Below, piece by piece: positions 7,477 to 13,971 of a stretch of DNA of 17,468 nucleotides (positions are counted from its first letter, which is position 1; each line of letters begins with the position of its first letter). This stretch comes from Acinetobacter bereziniae LMG 1003 = CIP 70.12. Lineage in GTDB: Bacteria > Pseudomonadota > Gammaproteobacteria > Pseudomonadales > Moraxellaceae. The notes under the pieces are model-generated. The model had not been told where the DNA came from and ran no database searches. It was given only the letters and a program-made list of their open reading frames with translations. The stretch is from positions 491-17,958 of the forward strand of contig NZ_KB849754.1 in NCBI RefSeq assembly GCF_000368925.1, read 5' to 3'. Position numbers and translations under genes: made by a program.

Positions 7477-7508
7477 TATATACTATAAGAATATCTATCT
7501 TAAAAGGT
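7477..7508 (+). promoter_or_regulatory. Promoter -10 and ribosome binding site of the 7516 operon
   Basis: TATATACT (7477-7484) contains a TATACT -10 box. It is preceded by an A/T-rich upstream tract with no clear -35. CTTAAAAGG at 7499-7507 supplies the AAGG ribosome binding site for the GTG at 7516. With the minus-strand promoter it makes a divergent control region (7352-7515). Confidence 0.45.
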
Positions 7509-7515
7509 ATAACTC

Positions 7516-7938
7516 GTGATTAAAACTGATACAGGCGATACGGTTGGAGGGGGTTTAACGAATCCTCAGGATGAAGTTCTAGCATTGTTAGAAGAGTGCT
7601 TAAACTCTGAACAATATACAGCTCGTATTACTTATATTTGTGAAGATGGCGGTCAATTAGTAGGTAAAAAGGCAGCTTTAAAGATTTTAAAGGAACAAGA
7701 GGACAATGGTTTAATGCTGGTTCCAATACCAGTCTTAGGAAAACAACTAAGAGTCTGGAGTGGTTTAAGTAAAACCAAAATGTCTAGTCACACAGGATTG
7801 TACAACAATATACAGTGGTCAAAGTTTGAAAGTGGCGAAAAGTTAATAACAAAGCAAGCGTGGACATTACTTCAACTTAGACTTGGGGTTCATCCAAAAT
7901 ACAAATTGGTTTTAAAAAATGAATTAGATGTCGAGTGA
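7516..7938 (+). CDS. Hypothetical protein, 140 aa, first gene of five-gene operon
   Basis: No firm family. The GTG start has AAGG eight bases upstream. The middle part (KTKMSSHTGLYNNIQWSKFESGEKLITKQAWTLLQLRLGVHPKY, about 86-130) reads like a small helix-turn-helix-style or regulator-like segment: a helix, a turn with 'W.KFE.G', then 'ITKQAWTLLQLRLGVHP'. This resembles transcription-factor-type proteins that choose sites by context, so a DNA-binding role is possible but only inferred. It is the promoter-proximal gene of the rightward operon 7516-10635, and the next start overlaps or closely follows its stop. It could be the operon's regulator. Confidence 0.6.
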   Translation: MIKTDTGDTVGGGLTNPQDEVLALLEECLNSEQYTARITYICEDGGQLVGKKAALKILKEQEDNGLMLVPIPVLGKQLRVWSGLSKTKMSSHTGLYNNIQWSKFESGEKLITKQAWTLLQLRLGVHPKYKLVLKNELDVE

Positions 7939-7943
7939 ATTAT

Positions 7944-8453
7944 ATGTTAGTGAAATTAGCCCTTAGTGGTCATGCTTCTCCAGAAGCTTTAAGTAAATTT
8001 GAACGTATCAAAGCGTATGTGCCAGATAGCGCACCTGTTTTGGTCACATACTTTAATAAACAAGTTTTATTAAGTGATCTACTGGTTAATTTTTCTAATT
8101 TTTTACCATCGCTCGAAATCACAAAAGATAAAGACATGCTGGTTACGATTAGAGGAAATGAAACACCTTTAGTCGAATTTATTGTCAATTTAAAACTATA
8201 CAGCATGAAATTAGGCAAACTTTTCTTTGAATTTGAGAATCAATTTAAAGAAAAAGAGCAAGACTTTAAGGGCTTTATTAAACGTCACAAACTTAAAGGT
8301 TTTGATCATGCCAATTTTGTTAATTACGTGAAACTAGGTGCATATGATAGTGCTTTAGACATTATCAAACACCAGTACGAAAGCGTTAAAAAAACATTCT
8401 TTGTACTGTTTAAAGATCGTTTCACCCTATTAGAAAGCAAGGGTTTTATTTAA
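7944..8453 (+). CDS. Hypothetical protein, 169 aa
   Basis: No family recognised. It is soluble and Lys/Phe-rich, with no signal peptide. A run of amphipathic helices covers roughly residues 80-165 (KLGKLFFEFENQFKEKEQDFKGFIKRHKL...), possibly coiled-coil. I chose the ATG at 7944, with GAG eight bases upstream. A GTG at 7935 overlaps the previous stop codon and is an equally coupled alternative that adds three residues. It sits between the operon's first gene and a membrane protein, with a 9-base gap to the latter. Confidence 0.6.
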   Translation: MLVKLALSGHASPEALSKFERIKAYVPDSAPVLVTYFNKQVLLSDLLVNFSNFLPSLEITKDKDMLVTIRGNETPLVEFIVNLKLYSMKLGKLFFEFENQFKEKEQDFKGFIKRHKLKGFDHANFVNYVKLGAYDSALDIIKHQYESVKKTFFVLFKDRFTLLESKGFI

Positions 8454-8462
8454 GGATATTCT

Positions 8463-8951
8463 ATGGAAATGTTAGATCCATCAAACACAAACCCTGGGCT
8501 CTTTTTAGTCATAATGGCTACGGCAATTGGTACCATACTTTTTGGTTTTTTAATTGTCGCTTTAATTGCACGATATAAGTTCAAGATTAGAGTTACGGTA
8601 TCTAGTTTTATAGCTGCAGTTACTTTATCTGTATTTAGCTTTATATGCTTTGGTTCACTTGGTCCGATGGAACCTAAATACAGTACTTCAGTTGTTCAGC
8701 TTTATGCGTTGGGCTTACTGGCTGGTACTTTAATATTAAATATAGTTCTTCTGAAATTATTCAGCCCTAAAACTATTGAACAGTTAGCTTTGAAAGGTTT
8801 TAATAAGTCAGAAAATGAACAAAAAGAGCATTACAAAAACATCTTAAAAGAGTTTAAATGTATTACTGATTTGGAAGATAAAAACAAGCTTAATAAGCGC
8901 AGTTTTAACTTGTTAAATGTTTTTAAACATAAAGGAAAACAAAATGTTTGA
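8463..8951 (+). CDS. Three-pass membrane protein, 162 aa
   Basis: No family recognised. The ATG at 8463 has AAGGA seven bases upstream. Three hydrophobic segments are visible: about 13-37 (FLVIMATAIGTILFGFLIVALIARY), 43-65 (VTVSSFIAAVTLSVFSFICFGSL) and 78-100 (VQLYALGLLAGTLILNIVLLKLF). A basic, helical cytoplasmic-looking tail of about 60 residues follows. The last 8 bases overlap the start of the M48 lipoprotein gene, so the two are translationally coupled and may act together at the cell envelope. That is inference from arrangement. Confidence 0.65.
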   Translation: MEMLDPSNTNPGLFLVIMATAIGTILFGFLIVALIARYKFKIRVTVSSFIAAVTLSVFSFICFGSLGPMEPKYSTSVVQLYALGLLAGTLILNIVLLKLFSPKTIEQLALKGFNKSENEQKEHYKNILKEFKCITDLEDKNKLNKRSFNLLNVFKHKGKQNV

Positions 8952-9723
8952 TTTTAAGATGAAATCTTTGTGTGTTTTGGCTGTTGCCGGATCTCTTTTA
9001 ACTGGTTGCGTATCTAGTACTATTGATGGAATGGGTTCTAAACGCAAACAAATCATGTTGTATTCTGAAAAAGAATATCTTCAGCAAAGTACTCAGTCTT
9101 ACAACAACATCATCACGACTGCTAAACAGCGTGGATTGATTGTGAATAACGCTCAAGTAAATAGAGTAGCAAAACGTCTTATCGCACAAGTTCCACATTA
9201 TCGAGCTGACGCAGCAAATTGGAATTGGGAAGTTAATACAATCCGAGATAATGAAATCAACGCGTTTTGTCTATCTGGAGGCAAGATCGGTGTGTTGACT
9301 GGTTCTATCACAAAAATTAATGCAACTGATGATGAATTGGCTGCACTGATCGGCCACGAAATTGCACATGCTTTACGTGATCATGGGCGTGAAAAGGTAA
9401 GTAAAAAGCTTTTAACTGGTTTAGGTGTGCTTGCAGCTAGTTCGGCTGGTCTTGGTGACATGGTTGTATCTGGCACAAGTTTACTAGGCGATTATGGGGT
9501 TAACTTACCTGGTTCGCGCAAACTTGAAAGTGAAGCGGATCTTCTAGGTGTTGATATTATGGTTCGTGCTGGTTACAACCCACAGGGCGCAGTCAGCTTT
9601 TGGAATAAAGTAGTAGCCCAAGAAAAACAGGGCACTAAAATTGATTTCTTATCAACGCATCCTACTTCAGAAAAAAGAATTGTAGCGATCCAAGAATACA
9701 TCAACCAAAATTACAGGAAATAA
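8944..9723 (+). CDS. M48-family zinc metalloprotease lipoprotein
   Basis: 259 aa. The first 22 residues are a lipoprotein signal: basic start, hydrophobic core (LCVLAVAGSLLT) and the lipobox LTGC with Cys22 as the lipidated residue, so the mature protein is membrane-anchored in the periplasm. The zinc site HEIAH is at 138-142, followed by an ESEAD at 195-199 whose Glu195 is the expected third ligand. The usual M48 strand NAFCLSGGKIGVLTG precedes the helix. This is the LoiP/BepA-like class, which cleaves or refolds envelope proteins; the substrate here is unknown. The ATG at 8944 has AAGGA upstream and overlaps the preceding membrane-protein gene by 8 bases. A longer in-frame start at 8917 would spoil the signal peptide. 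Plasmid-borne copies might help process envelope or conjugation proteins, but that is inference. Confidence 0.92.
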   Translation: MFDFKMKSLCVLAVAGSLLTGCVSSTIDGMGSKRKQIMLYSEKEYLQQSTQSYNNIITTAKQRGLIVNNAQVNRVAKRLIAQVPHYRADAANWNWEVNTIRDNEINAFCLSGGKIGVLTGSITKINATDDELAALIGHEIAHALRDHGREKVSKKLLTGLGVLAASSAGLGDMVVSGTSLLGDYGVNLPGSRKLESEADLLGVDIMVRAGYNPQGAVSFWNKVVAQEKQGTKIDFLSTHPTSEKRIVAIQEYINQNYRK

Positions 9724-9738
9724 TATAAGGAGCTGGTT

Positions 9739-10674
9739 ATGGATATTTACACAGTTATCCGAGTGAGCAAAAAGTTGTTTGACCACGGTTATGTTGTAAT
9801 ACCAGAACACAAAGTAGATTTTAAATCGGCTTTACTGCTCTTAAATGAACAAACCGTTGATGATCGATTTCTAATATCTAAAGATATAGTAGGTGCTGAA
9901 ATCAGAGGGAATTTTGCCTTAATTGAAAAGGAGGGGAAGTTTCAATTGTTTACCAAAGGAATAGATTACTTTTGTTTGAATGTTGAGCCTGAAAAATCCA
10001 GTACTGATCCTAAACCTGAAAAAGAGGTAAAAAAGAGTAAAGTAGTTCTCAAAAACCGTTATTTATATAAAAGTGGCGTGAAGAAGATAGGGGAGCTGGA
10101 CACGTACAAGAAAAGAAGCGTCAAGATTACGAATGTAGGAAAACCATTTGTACTAAAACAAAAATTGCATGACGTTCCAGATTGGCTTTTTGAAAAGCTA
10201 AAAGACCAAGATGTATGTTGGATCTATTTTGAATATGCTGAAGAACAATTATCAGAGGCACCAATAGAAACTGCACCAATCAATTTAAAAAGTGACATTG
10301 AAAGTTGTGTTAAATACTTTAAGTTACATGGTGAAAAAACAAGAAAAAAACCAATTATCAATGCTGAAGCACCAGGTAACGTAAACCTATTCAGATATTG
10401 TGATTTACGGCGCATTGATCAGGAATTAAAAGTCTTATTTGTTTGTAGTGAAAACTATCTTTGGTTACTGGAACAAAATAGACAAGATCCACTACCTAAC
10501 ATCAAATTAAACAATATTAGTTTTGGCGGTTGGATCATTCCCAAGACGACAAACCAAGATATGTTGAATAAGCTAATAATGTTAGATAAAGAATTAAAAA
10601 CGAATCCAGATGCTTATCTTCTAAGTGTACGAGAGAGAGATGGATCCGTAAATTTGAACAACTCCTATAAGTGA
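9739..10674 (+). pseudogene. Hypothetical gene, 3' end cut off by the IS at 10636
   Basis: The ATG at 9739 has AAGGAG seven bases upstream and starts 15 bases after the protease gene, so it belongs to the same operon. About 299 native residues are present, up to 10635. The last 13 or so codons and the stop at 10672-10674 come from the left end of the insertion sequence. The protein is soluble and basic, with a Lys-rich linker (EPEKSSTDPKPEKEVKKSKVVLKN, near 84-108) between an N-terminal and a C-terminal region. No family recognised. The missing 3' part should lie to the right of the second IS copy, beyond the window. Whether the truncated product functions is unknown. Confidence 0.65.
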
Positions 10675-10723
10675 TATTCTGCTCCTCAAATGATGTTATA
10701 AACATCAATATATGGAGTATTTT

Positions 10724-11029
10724 ATGGCACGTAGACCAAGAAGAAATCATTCAAATGATTTTAAAGCTAAGGTAGCACTTGCTGCGATTAAAGCAGAAAA
10801 AACACTTGCTGAATTGAGTGCTGAGTTTGATGTTCATCAAAACCAAATTATTGACTGGAAAAATCAATTGATCTCAGCTTCCTCGCAAGCTTTCGATCAA
10901 TCAAAAGCTCCAACAGAACCACCCATCGATCTAAAAAAACTACATGCAAAAATCGGTGAGCAGGCATTAGAAATTGATTTTTTAGAAGGTGTGTTGAAGA
11001 AACTGGGCCGCTTCAACCACAAAAGTTAA
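10724..11029 (+). CDS. IS3-family OrfA, helix-turn-helix DNA-binding protein
   Basis: 101 aa. The ATG at 10724 has GGAG six bases upstream; an in-frame ATG at 10712 precedes that site and is less likely. The N-terminal HTH_Tnp_1-type domain (HSNDFKAKVALAAIKAEKTLAELSAEFDVHQNQIIDWKNQL) binds the IS ends. The C-terminal part has the leucine-zipper-like heptads typical of OrfA (LHAKIGEQALEIDFLEGVLKKL). It acts alone as a regulator, or as the N-terminal part of the OrfAB transposase after frameshifting. Confidence 0.9.
   Translation: MARRPRRNHSNDFKAKVALAAIKAEKTLAELSAEFDVHQNQIIDWKNQLISASSQAFDQSKAPTEPPIDLKKLHAKIGEQALEIDFLEGVLKKLGRFNHKS
10978..10984 (+). other. -1 ribosomal frameshift site, T TTT TTA
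   Basis: In the orfA frame the heptamer reads T TTT TTA. A -1 slip continues with AGA AGG TGT GTT GAA in the orfB frame, which is open from 10978 onward. This is the classical X XXY YYZ arrangement used by IS3-family elements to make OrfAB. Confidence 0.75.
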
Positions 11030-11856
11030 TCGACGACTCACTTCAGATTTCAGTATCTAAGCAAGCTAAGCTGCTGAAAGTCTCCCGTGGTTGTTATTAC
11101 TATCGCCCAAAACCTGTGAGTGCATCAGATCTGAAGCTGATGCGATGTATTGATGAATTACATATGCAATATCCTTTTGCAGGCAGTCGTATGATGCGTG
11201 ATTTGTTGAATCGTCAAGGGCATCATATAGGACGACGTCATACACGTACTTTAATGAAGAAAATGGGTATTCAGGCGTTATATTGCAAACCAAATTTAAG
11301 CCAGGCTAATCAAGCTCACCGTAAATATCCATATCTGCTCAAAGGGTTGGCTATTCAGCGCAGTAATCAAGTGTGGTCTACTGATATAACGTATATCCCT
11401 ATGGCAAAAGGCTTTGTTTATTTATGTGCTGTGATTGATTGGCATAGCCGCAAGGTACTTGCGCATAGGGTATCGATTAGTATGGAGGTGGATTTTTGTA
11501 TTTCGGCTTTAAATGAAGCGATTGAAAAATATGGTCGACCTGAAATATTTAATACAGACCAAGGCAGCCAGTTTACCAGTGATGCATTTATTGATGTATT
11601 GAAATCAAATGGCATTCAAATCAGTATGGATGGTAAAGGTCGATGGGTAGATAATGTGATGGTTGAACGATTATGGCGGAGCGTTAAATATGAAGAGGTG
11701 TATCTCAAAGCTTATAGCAGTGTCACAGATGCGAAAAAGCAATTAAGTGCATATTTTGAGTTTTATAATTTGAAACGACCTCATTCGAGTCTAGACAAAA
11801 TGACACCAAATGAGTTTTACTATGATCAGCTACCCCAACAAAACAAGGTGGCTTAA
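10984..11856 (+). CDS. IS3-family OrfB, DDE transposase (made as OrfAB by frameshift)
   Basis: The frame continues from the slip site at 10978-10984 to the TAA ending at 11856, with no stop. It begins RRCVEETGPLQ and continues through a helical HTH_21-like region (MQYPFAGSRMMRDLLNRQGHHIGRRHTRTLMKKMGI) to an rve integrase core. The DDE residues are visible: Asp in VWSTDITYIP, Asp in FNTDQGSQFTS, and Glu in VMVERLWRSVKYE. The C-terminal RPHSSLDKMTPNEFY is typical of the family. The first internal start in this frame is a GTG at 11116, which lacks the domain start, so OrfB is best read as the second half of OrfAB. The gene looks intact. Confidence 0.9.
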   Translation, partial: RRCVEETGPLQPQKLIDDSLQISVSKQAKLLKVSRGCYYYRPKPVSASDLKLMRCIDELHMQYPFAGSRMMRDLLNRQGHHIGRRHTRTLMKKMGIQALYCKPNLSQANQAHRKYPYLLKGLAIQRSNQVWSTDITYIPMAKGFVYLCAVIDWHSRKVLAHRVSISMEVDFCISALNEAIEKYGRPEIFNTDQGSQFTSDAFIDVLKSNGIQISMDGKGRWVDNVMVERLWRSVKYEEVYLKAYSSVTDAKKQLSAYFEFYNLKRPHSSLDKMTPNEFYYDQLPQQNKVA

Positions 11857-11917
11857 CTAGAGCGGAATATCACTTATAAATACGCTTTTAGTTGTTCAAA
11901 CAAGTGGGACCACCTCT

Positions 11918-11920
11918 CTT
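11918..11920. repeat. 3-bp target duplication CTT, right-hand copy
   Basis: CTT directly follows the right end of the first IS. The same CTT (17373-17375) directly precedes the left end of the second IS. Keeping only one copy restores the rep frame, so the pair is the footprint of the original insertion into rep. Confidence 0.8.
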
Positions 11921-12423
11921 ATAGCTTCCGAATATATCAATTAATGATGCAATTTAAGTCGACAGGTTATTGCAACATTCCCCTTAAAGAATTGCGTAAA
12001 ATACTTTCTTTAGAAAGTCTATATTCAAATGCTGCTGATTTAAAAAGGCGTGTGATTGATGCTGCATGTACTGAAATTAATGAAAAATCCCCTTATACGG
12101 TTAAATATGAGCTAATTAAAAAGGGCAATAAATTTCATAGTCTTGAGCTAAAATTTAAGAAGAAAAATGCAGAAAAAGAGCAATTAAGATGCCCTGACAC
12201 AATTGATATGTTTGAAGAACAGAAAAATAACTTCCTTAAACTGTCTGATGCTCAGGTTGATAGTTTTGGTAATCAATTATCAGAACTTTCTGAATTAAGT
12301 TATTTAGCTAGAGAGGGTGAAAGCTACAAAGATTTAGCATTAAGGCTTAAAACAATGCTTCGAGATCCTGACCAACAACCACAGCTTCTTCCATATTTAA
12401 AAAAACTAGGATTTAAACCATGA
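11918..12423 (+). pseudogene. 3' half of Rep_3 replication initiator gene, separated from its 5' half by an IS
   Basis: The first three bases (CTT) are the duplicated target. From 11921 the frame reads AT-AGC-TTC-CGA, giving YSFRIYQLMMQFKSTGYCNIPLKELRKILSLESLYSNAADLKRRVIDAACTEINEKSPYTVKYELIKKGNKFHSLELKFKKK. This is the typical second winged helix of Rep_3 (pfam RPA/RepB type) initiators. The first start-like codon inside is the ATG at 11944, with no clear ribosome binding site, so a working product is unlikely. With the 5' part at 16841-17375 it would make a 345-aa protein, a normal length for Rep_3. The next gene overlaps its stop by four bases. Confidence 0.9.
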
Positions 12424-12650
12424 TTGAGTTAGATAATTTTAATTTTGATGAAGAAGTTGCCAAATTCAATGATGTTATTTTCAATCAGAGTAATGAAGTA
12501 AAAGCAAAGATATTGACTGGATATTTAAGCTCTATTATTGATGTTGAGATTAAACATTTTGATGATTTCAATGATCATAAAACAGTGCTTAAAGATATTG
12601 AAAGCAAAGTAACCTTTGCTATCAATATGCTAAAAACAATACAAAATTAA
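12420..12650 (+). CDS. Small acidic protein translationally coupled to rep, 76 aa
   Basis: The ATG at 12420 overlaps the rep stop codon (ATGA), which indicates translational coupling with rep. The product is acidic and helical (MIELDNFNFDEEVAKFNDVIF...), with no signal peptide and no recognised domain. Genes in this place on small Acinetobacter Rep_3 plasmids often encode small accessory replication or DNA-binding proteins, but no such motif is visible. Because the IS now separates it from the rep promoter, its expression would depend on read-through from the IS. It converges with the mobC-like gene, and the stop codons are adjacent. Confidence 0.6.
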   Translation: MIELDNFNFDEEVAKFNDVIFNQSNEVKAKILTGYLSSIIDVEIKHFDDFNDHKTVLKDIESKVTFAINMLKTIQN

Positions 12651-12935
12651 TTATGGCAGATTAAATAATTTTCTATCCCGATCTTCTGTTAAATACTCGT
12701 TGATGCCAGCGAGTATTTTTTGTTTCTCTGCTTCATCTTCCATTTTCTTGAGCAAGTAAGAACCCAGTAAAATTTTACGTCTGGTATCGTTTTTTCGATC
12801 TTGTTCTTTCTGTTTTGCCTTTTCACGAGCGTCTTTAGCCTGCTTTTGAGCTTTAAGCTGCTTTAAGCGTTCTTCCTGTTGCTTTAAGCGTTCTTCCTGC
12901 TTAGCAATTCTCTGTTCTAAAGATTCATTTGTCAT
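12651..12935 (-). CDS. MobC-like mobilization accessory protein, 94 aa
   Basis: It is highly charged and mostly coiled-coil: residues about 5-55 are repeats of Q-E-E-R-L-K-Q (RIAKQEERLKQQEERLKQLKAQKQAKDAREKAKQKEQDRK), followed by a helical region (RRKILLGSYLLKKMEDEAEKQKILAGINEYL). It lies divergent from the relaxase gene with oriT between, exactly as mobC relative to mobA in RSF1010/R1162-type MOBQ plasmids. There MobC helps to open DNA at oriT. I chose the ATG at 12935, with GGGA upstream; a longer frame to 12983 lacks a ribosome binding site. The role is inferred from position and composition, since low-complexity coiled-coil proteins are hard to assign by sequence. Confidence 0.65.
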   Translation of the reverse strand: MTNESLEQRIAKQEERLKQQEERLKQLKAQKQAKDAREKAKQKEQDRKNDTRRKILLGSYLLKKMEDEAEKQKILAGINEYLTEDRDRKLFNLP

Positions 12936-13020
12936 TGTAATTCCCATACCTAAAAAACCATTCAAGCATAGGATACCTGCCATTGAGATTCAATGCCTTC
13001 CTAAGCTATAATGGTTTTCC

Positions 13021-13061
13021 AGAATGGCGCACTTTACCAAACTAATTTCATTAAGTTTGGA
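13021..13061 (-). other. Origin of transfer (oriT), R1162/RSF1010-like MOBQ type
   Basis: Read on the minus strand, an inverted repeat (CCAAACT and AGTTTGG, arms 13054-13060 and 13037-13043, loop of 10) is followed directly by GGTAAAGTGCGCC (13026-13038). R1162-type oriT has the same order: a hairpin followed by a TAAGTGCGCC-like nick region. The minus strand would be nicked close to 13030-13036. Its location between the mobC-like gene and the relaxase remnant fits. The match to the R1162 core is from memory. Confidence 0.7.
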
Positions 13062-13067
13062 AGTCCG

Positions 13068-13084
13068 AAAGGGGATACCCCTTT
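13068..13084. repeat. Perfect hairpin next to oriT
   Basis: AAAGGGG-ATA-CCCCTTT is a perfect 7-bp inverted repeat with a 3-base loop, 7 bases beyond the oriT arms, followed by a further TACCCC. It may be part of the oriT region or of the former mobA leader. Confidence 0.55.
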
Positions 13085-13167
13085 ACCCCATAAAATTATT
13101 TTGTTGTTGTTGAGAAAAGACAAATGAGCCACCTCCGCGCTTCATCAGAAAACTGAAGGAACCTCCA

Positions 13168-13971
13168 TTGAATCGAACTAATATTTTTTTTGGTGAATCG
13201 CATTCTGACTGGTTGCCTGTCAGAGGCGGAGAATCTGGTGATTTTGTTTTTCGACGTGGTGACGGGCATGCCTTCGCGAAAATCGCACCTGCTTCCCGCC
13301 GCGGTGAGCTCGCTGGAGAGCGTGACCGCCTCATTTGGCTCAAAGGTCGAGGTGTGGCTTGCCCCGAGGTGATCAACTGGCAGGAGGAACAGGAGGGTGC
13401 ATGCTTGGTGATAACGGCAATTCCGGGAGTACCGGCGGCTGATCTGTCTGGAGCGGATTTGCTCAAAGCGTGGCCGTCAATGGGGCAGCAACTTGGCGCT
13501 GTTCACAGCCTATCGGTTGATCAATGTCCGTTTGAGCGCAGGCTGTCGCGAATGTTCGGACGCGCCGTTGATGTGGTGTCCCGCAATGCCGTCAATCCCG
13601 ACTTCTTACCGGACGAGGACAAGAGTACGCCGCAGCTCGATCTTTTGGCTCGTGTCGAACGAGAGCTACCGGTGCGGCTCGACCAAGAGCGCACCGATAT
13701 GGTTGTTTGCCATGGTGATCCCTGCATGCCGAACTTCATGGTGGACCCTAAAACTCTTCAATGCACGGGTCTGATCGACCTTGGGCGGCTCGGAACAGCA
13801 GATCGCTATGCCGATTTGGCACTCATGATTGCTAACGCCGAAGAGAACTGGGCAGCGCCAGATGAAGCAGAGCGCGCCTTCGCTGTCCTATTCAATGTAT
13901 TGGGGATCGAAGCCCCCGACCGCGAACGCCTTGCCTTCTATCTGCGATTGGACCCTCTGACTTGGGGTTGA
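13168..13971 (+). CDS. strA: Aminoglycoside 3''-O-phosphotransferase APH(3'')-Ib (StrA)
   Basis: 267 aa, full length, starting at the known TTG (13168) with AAGGA seven bases upstream. It phosphorylates streptomycin at the 3''-hydroxyl in the cytoplasm using ATP. The choline/aminoglycoside-kinase fold signature is intact: the catalytic loop CHGDPCMPN (H182, D184) and the metal-binding Asp204 in LIDLGRLGTADRYADLAL. Base composition is much more GC-rich than the flanking plasmid, fitting acquisition with a transposon. Its stop codon overlaps the strB start by one base (TGATG), so the two are co-translated. I see no damage, so the gene is probably functional if transcribed. Confidence 0.97.
   Translation: MNRTNIFFGESHSDWLPVRGGESGDFVFRRGDGHAFAKIAPASRRGELAGERDRLIWLKGRGVACPEVINWQEEQEGACLVITAIPGVPAADLSGADLLKAWPSMGQQLGAVHSLSVDQCPFERRLSRMFGRAVDVVSRNAVNPDFLPDEDKSTPQLDLLARVERELPVRLDQERTDMVVCHGDPCMPNFMVDPKTLQCTGLIDLGRLGTADRYADLALMIANAEENWAAPDEAERAFAVLFNVLGIEAPDRERLAFYLRLDPLTWG

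Larger units (their letters stand above)
10636..11917 (+). mobile_element. ISAba14-like insertion sequence (IS3 family), complete copy
   Basis: 1282 bp. The left end begins AGAGATGGATCC and the right end read inward begins AGAGGTGGTCCC. The imperfect inverted repeats continue with a shared TTTGAACAACT and, further in, TATAAGTGATATTC. It carries overlapping orfA and orfB joined by a -1 slippery site. The left boundary is fixed by comparison with the second copy at 17376: both share sequence from AGAGATGG rightward and differ to the left. The name rests on recognising the OrfA start (MARRPRRNHSNDFKAKVAL), not on a search. Its two flanks are unrelated to each other: on the left a truncated backbone gene (ending GAG), on the right CTT followed by the 3' half of rep. 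This is expected if it took part in recombination between replicons. Confidence 0.9.

Noticed and set aside
7470..7498. Possible pdif (XerC/XerD) site around TTTTTCGTATA
   Set aside because: The left half resembles a XerC arm, but the other half does not match the TTATGTTAA-type XerD arm at the required spacing. It is better explained as a -10 region.
11116..11856. orfB as a separately started 246-aa gene from GTG 11116
   Set aside because: The frame is open back to 10978 and includes conserved OrfB N-terminal sequence. The slippery heptamer explains its expression.
10633..11920. A target duplication flanking the first IS copy itself
   Set aside because: The left flank is GAG and the right flank is CTT. 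They differ because the two sides come from different replicons; the true CTT pair is between the two IS copies.
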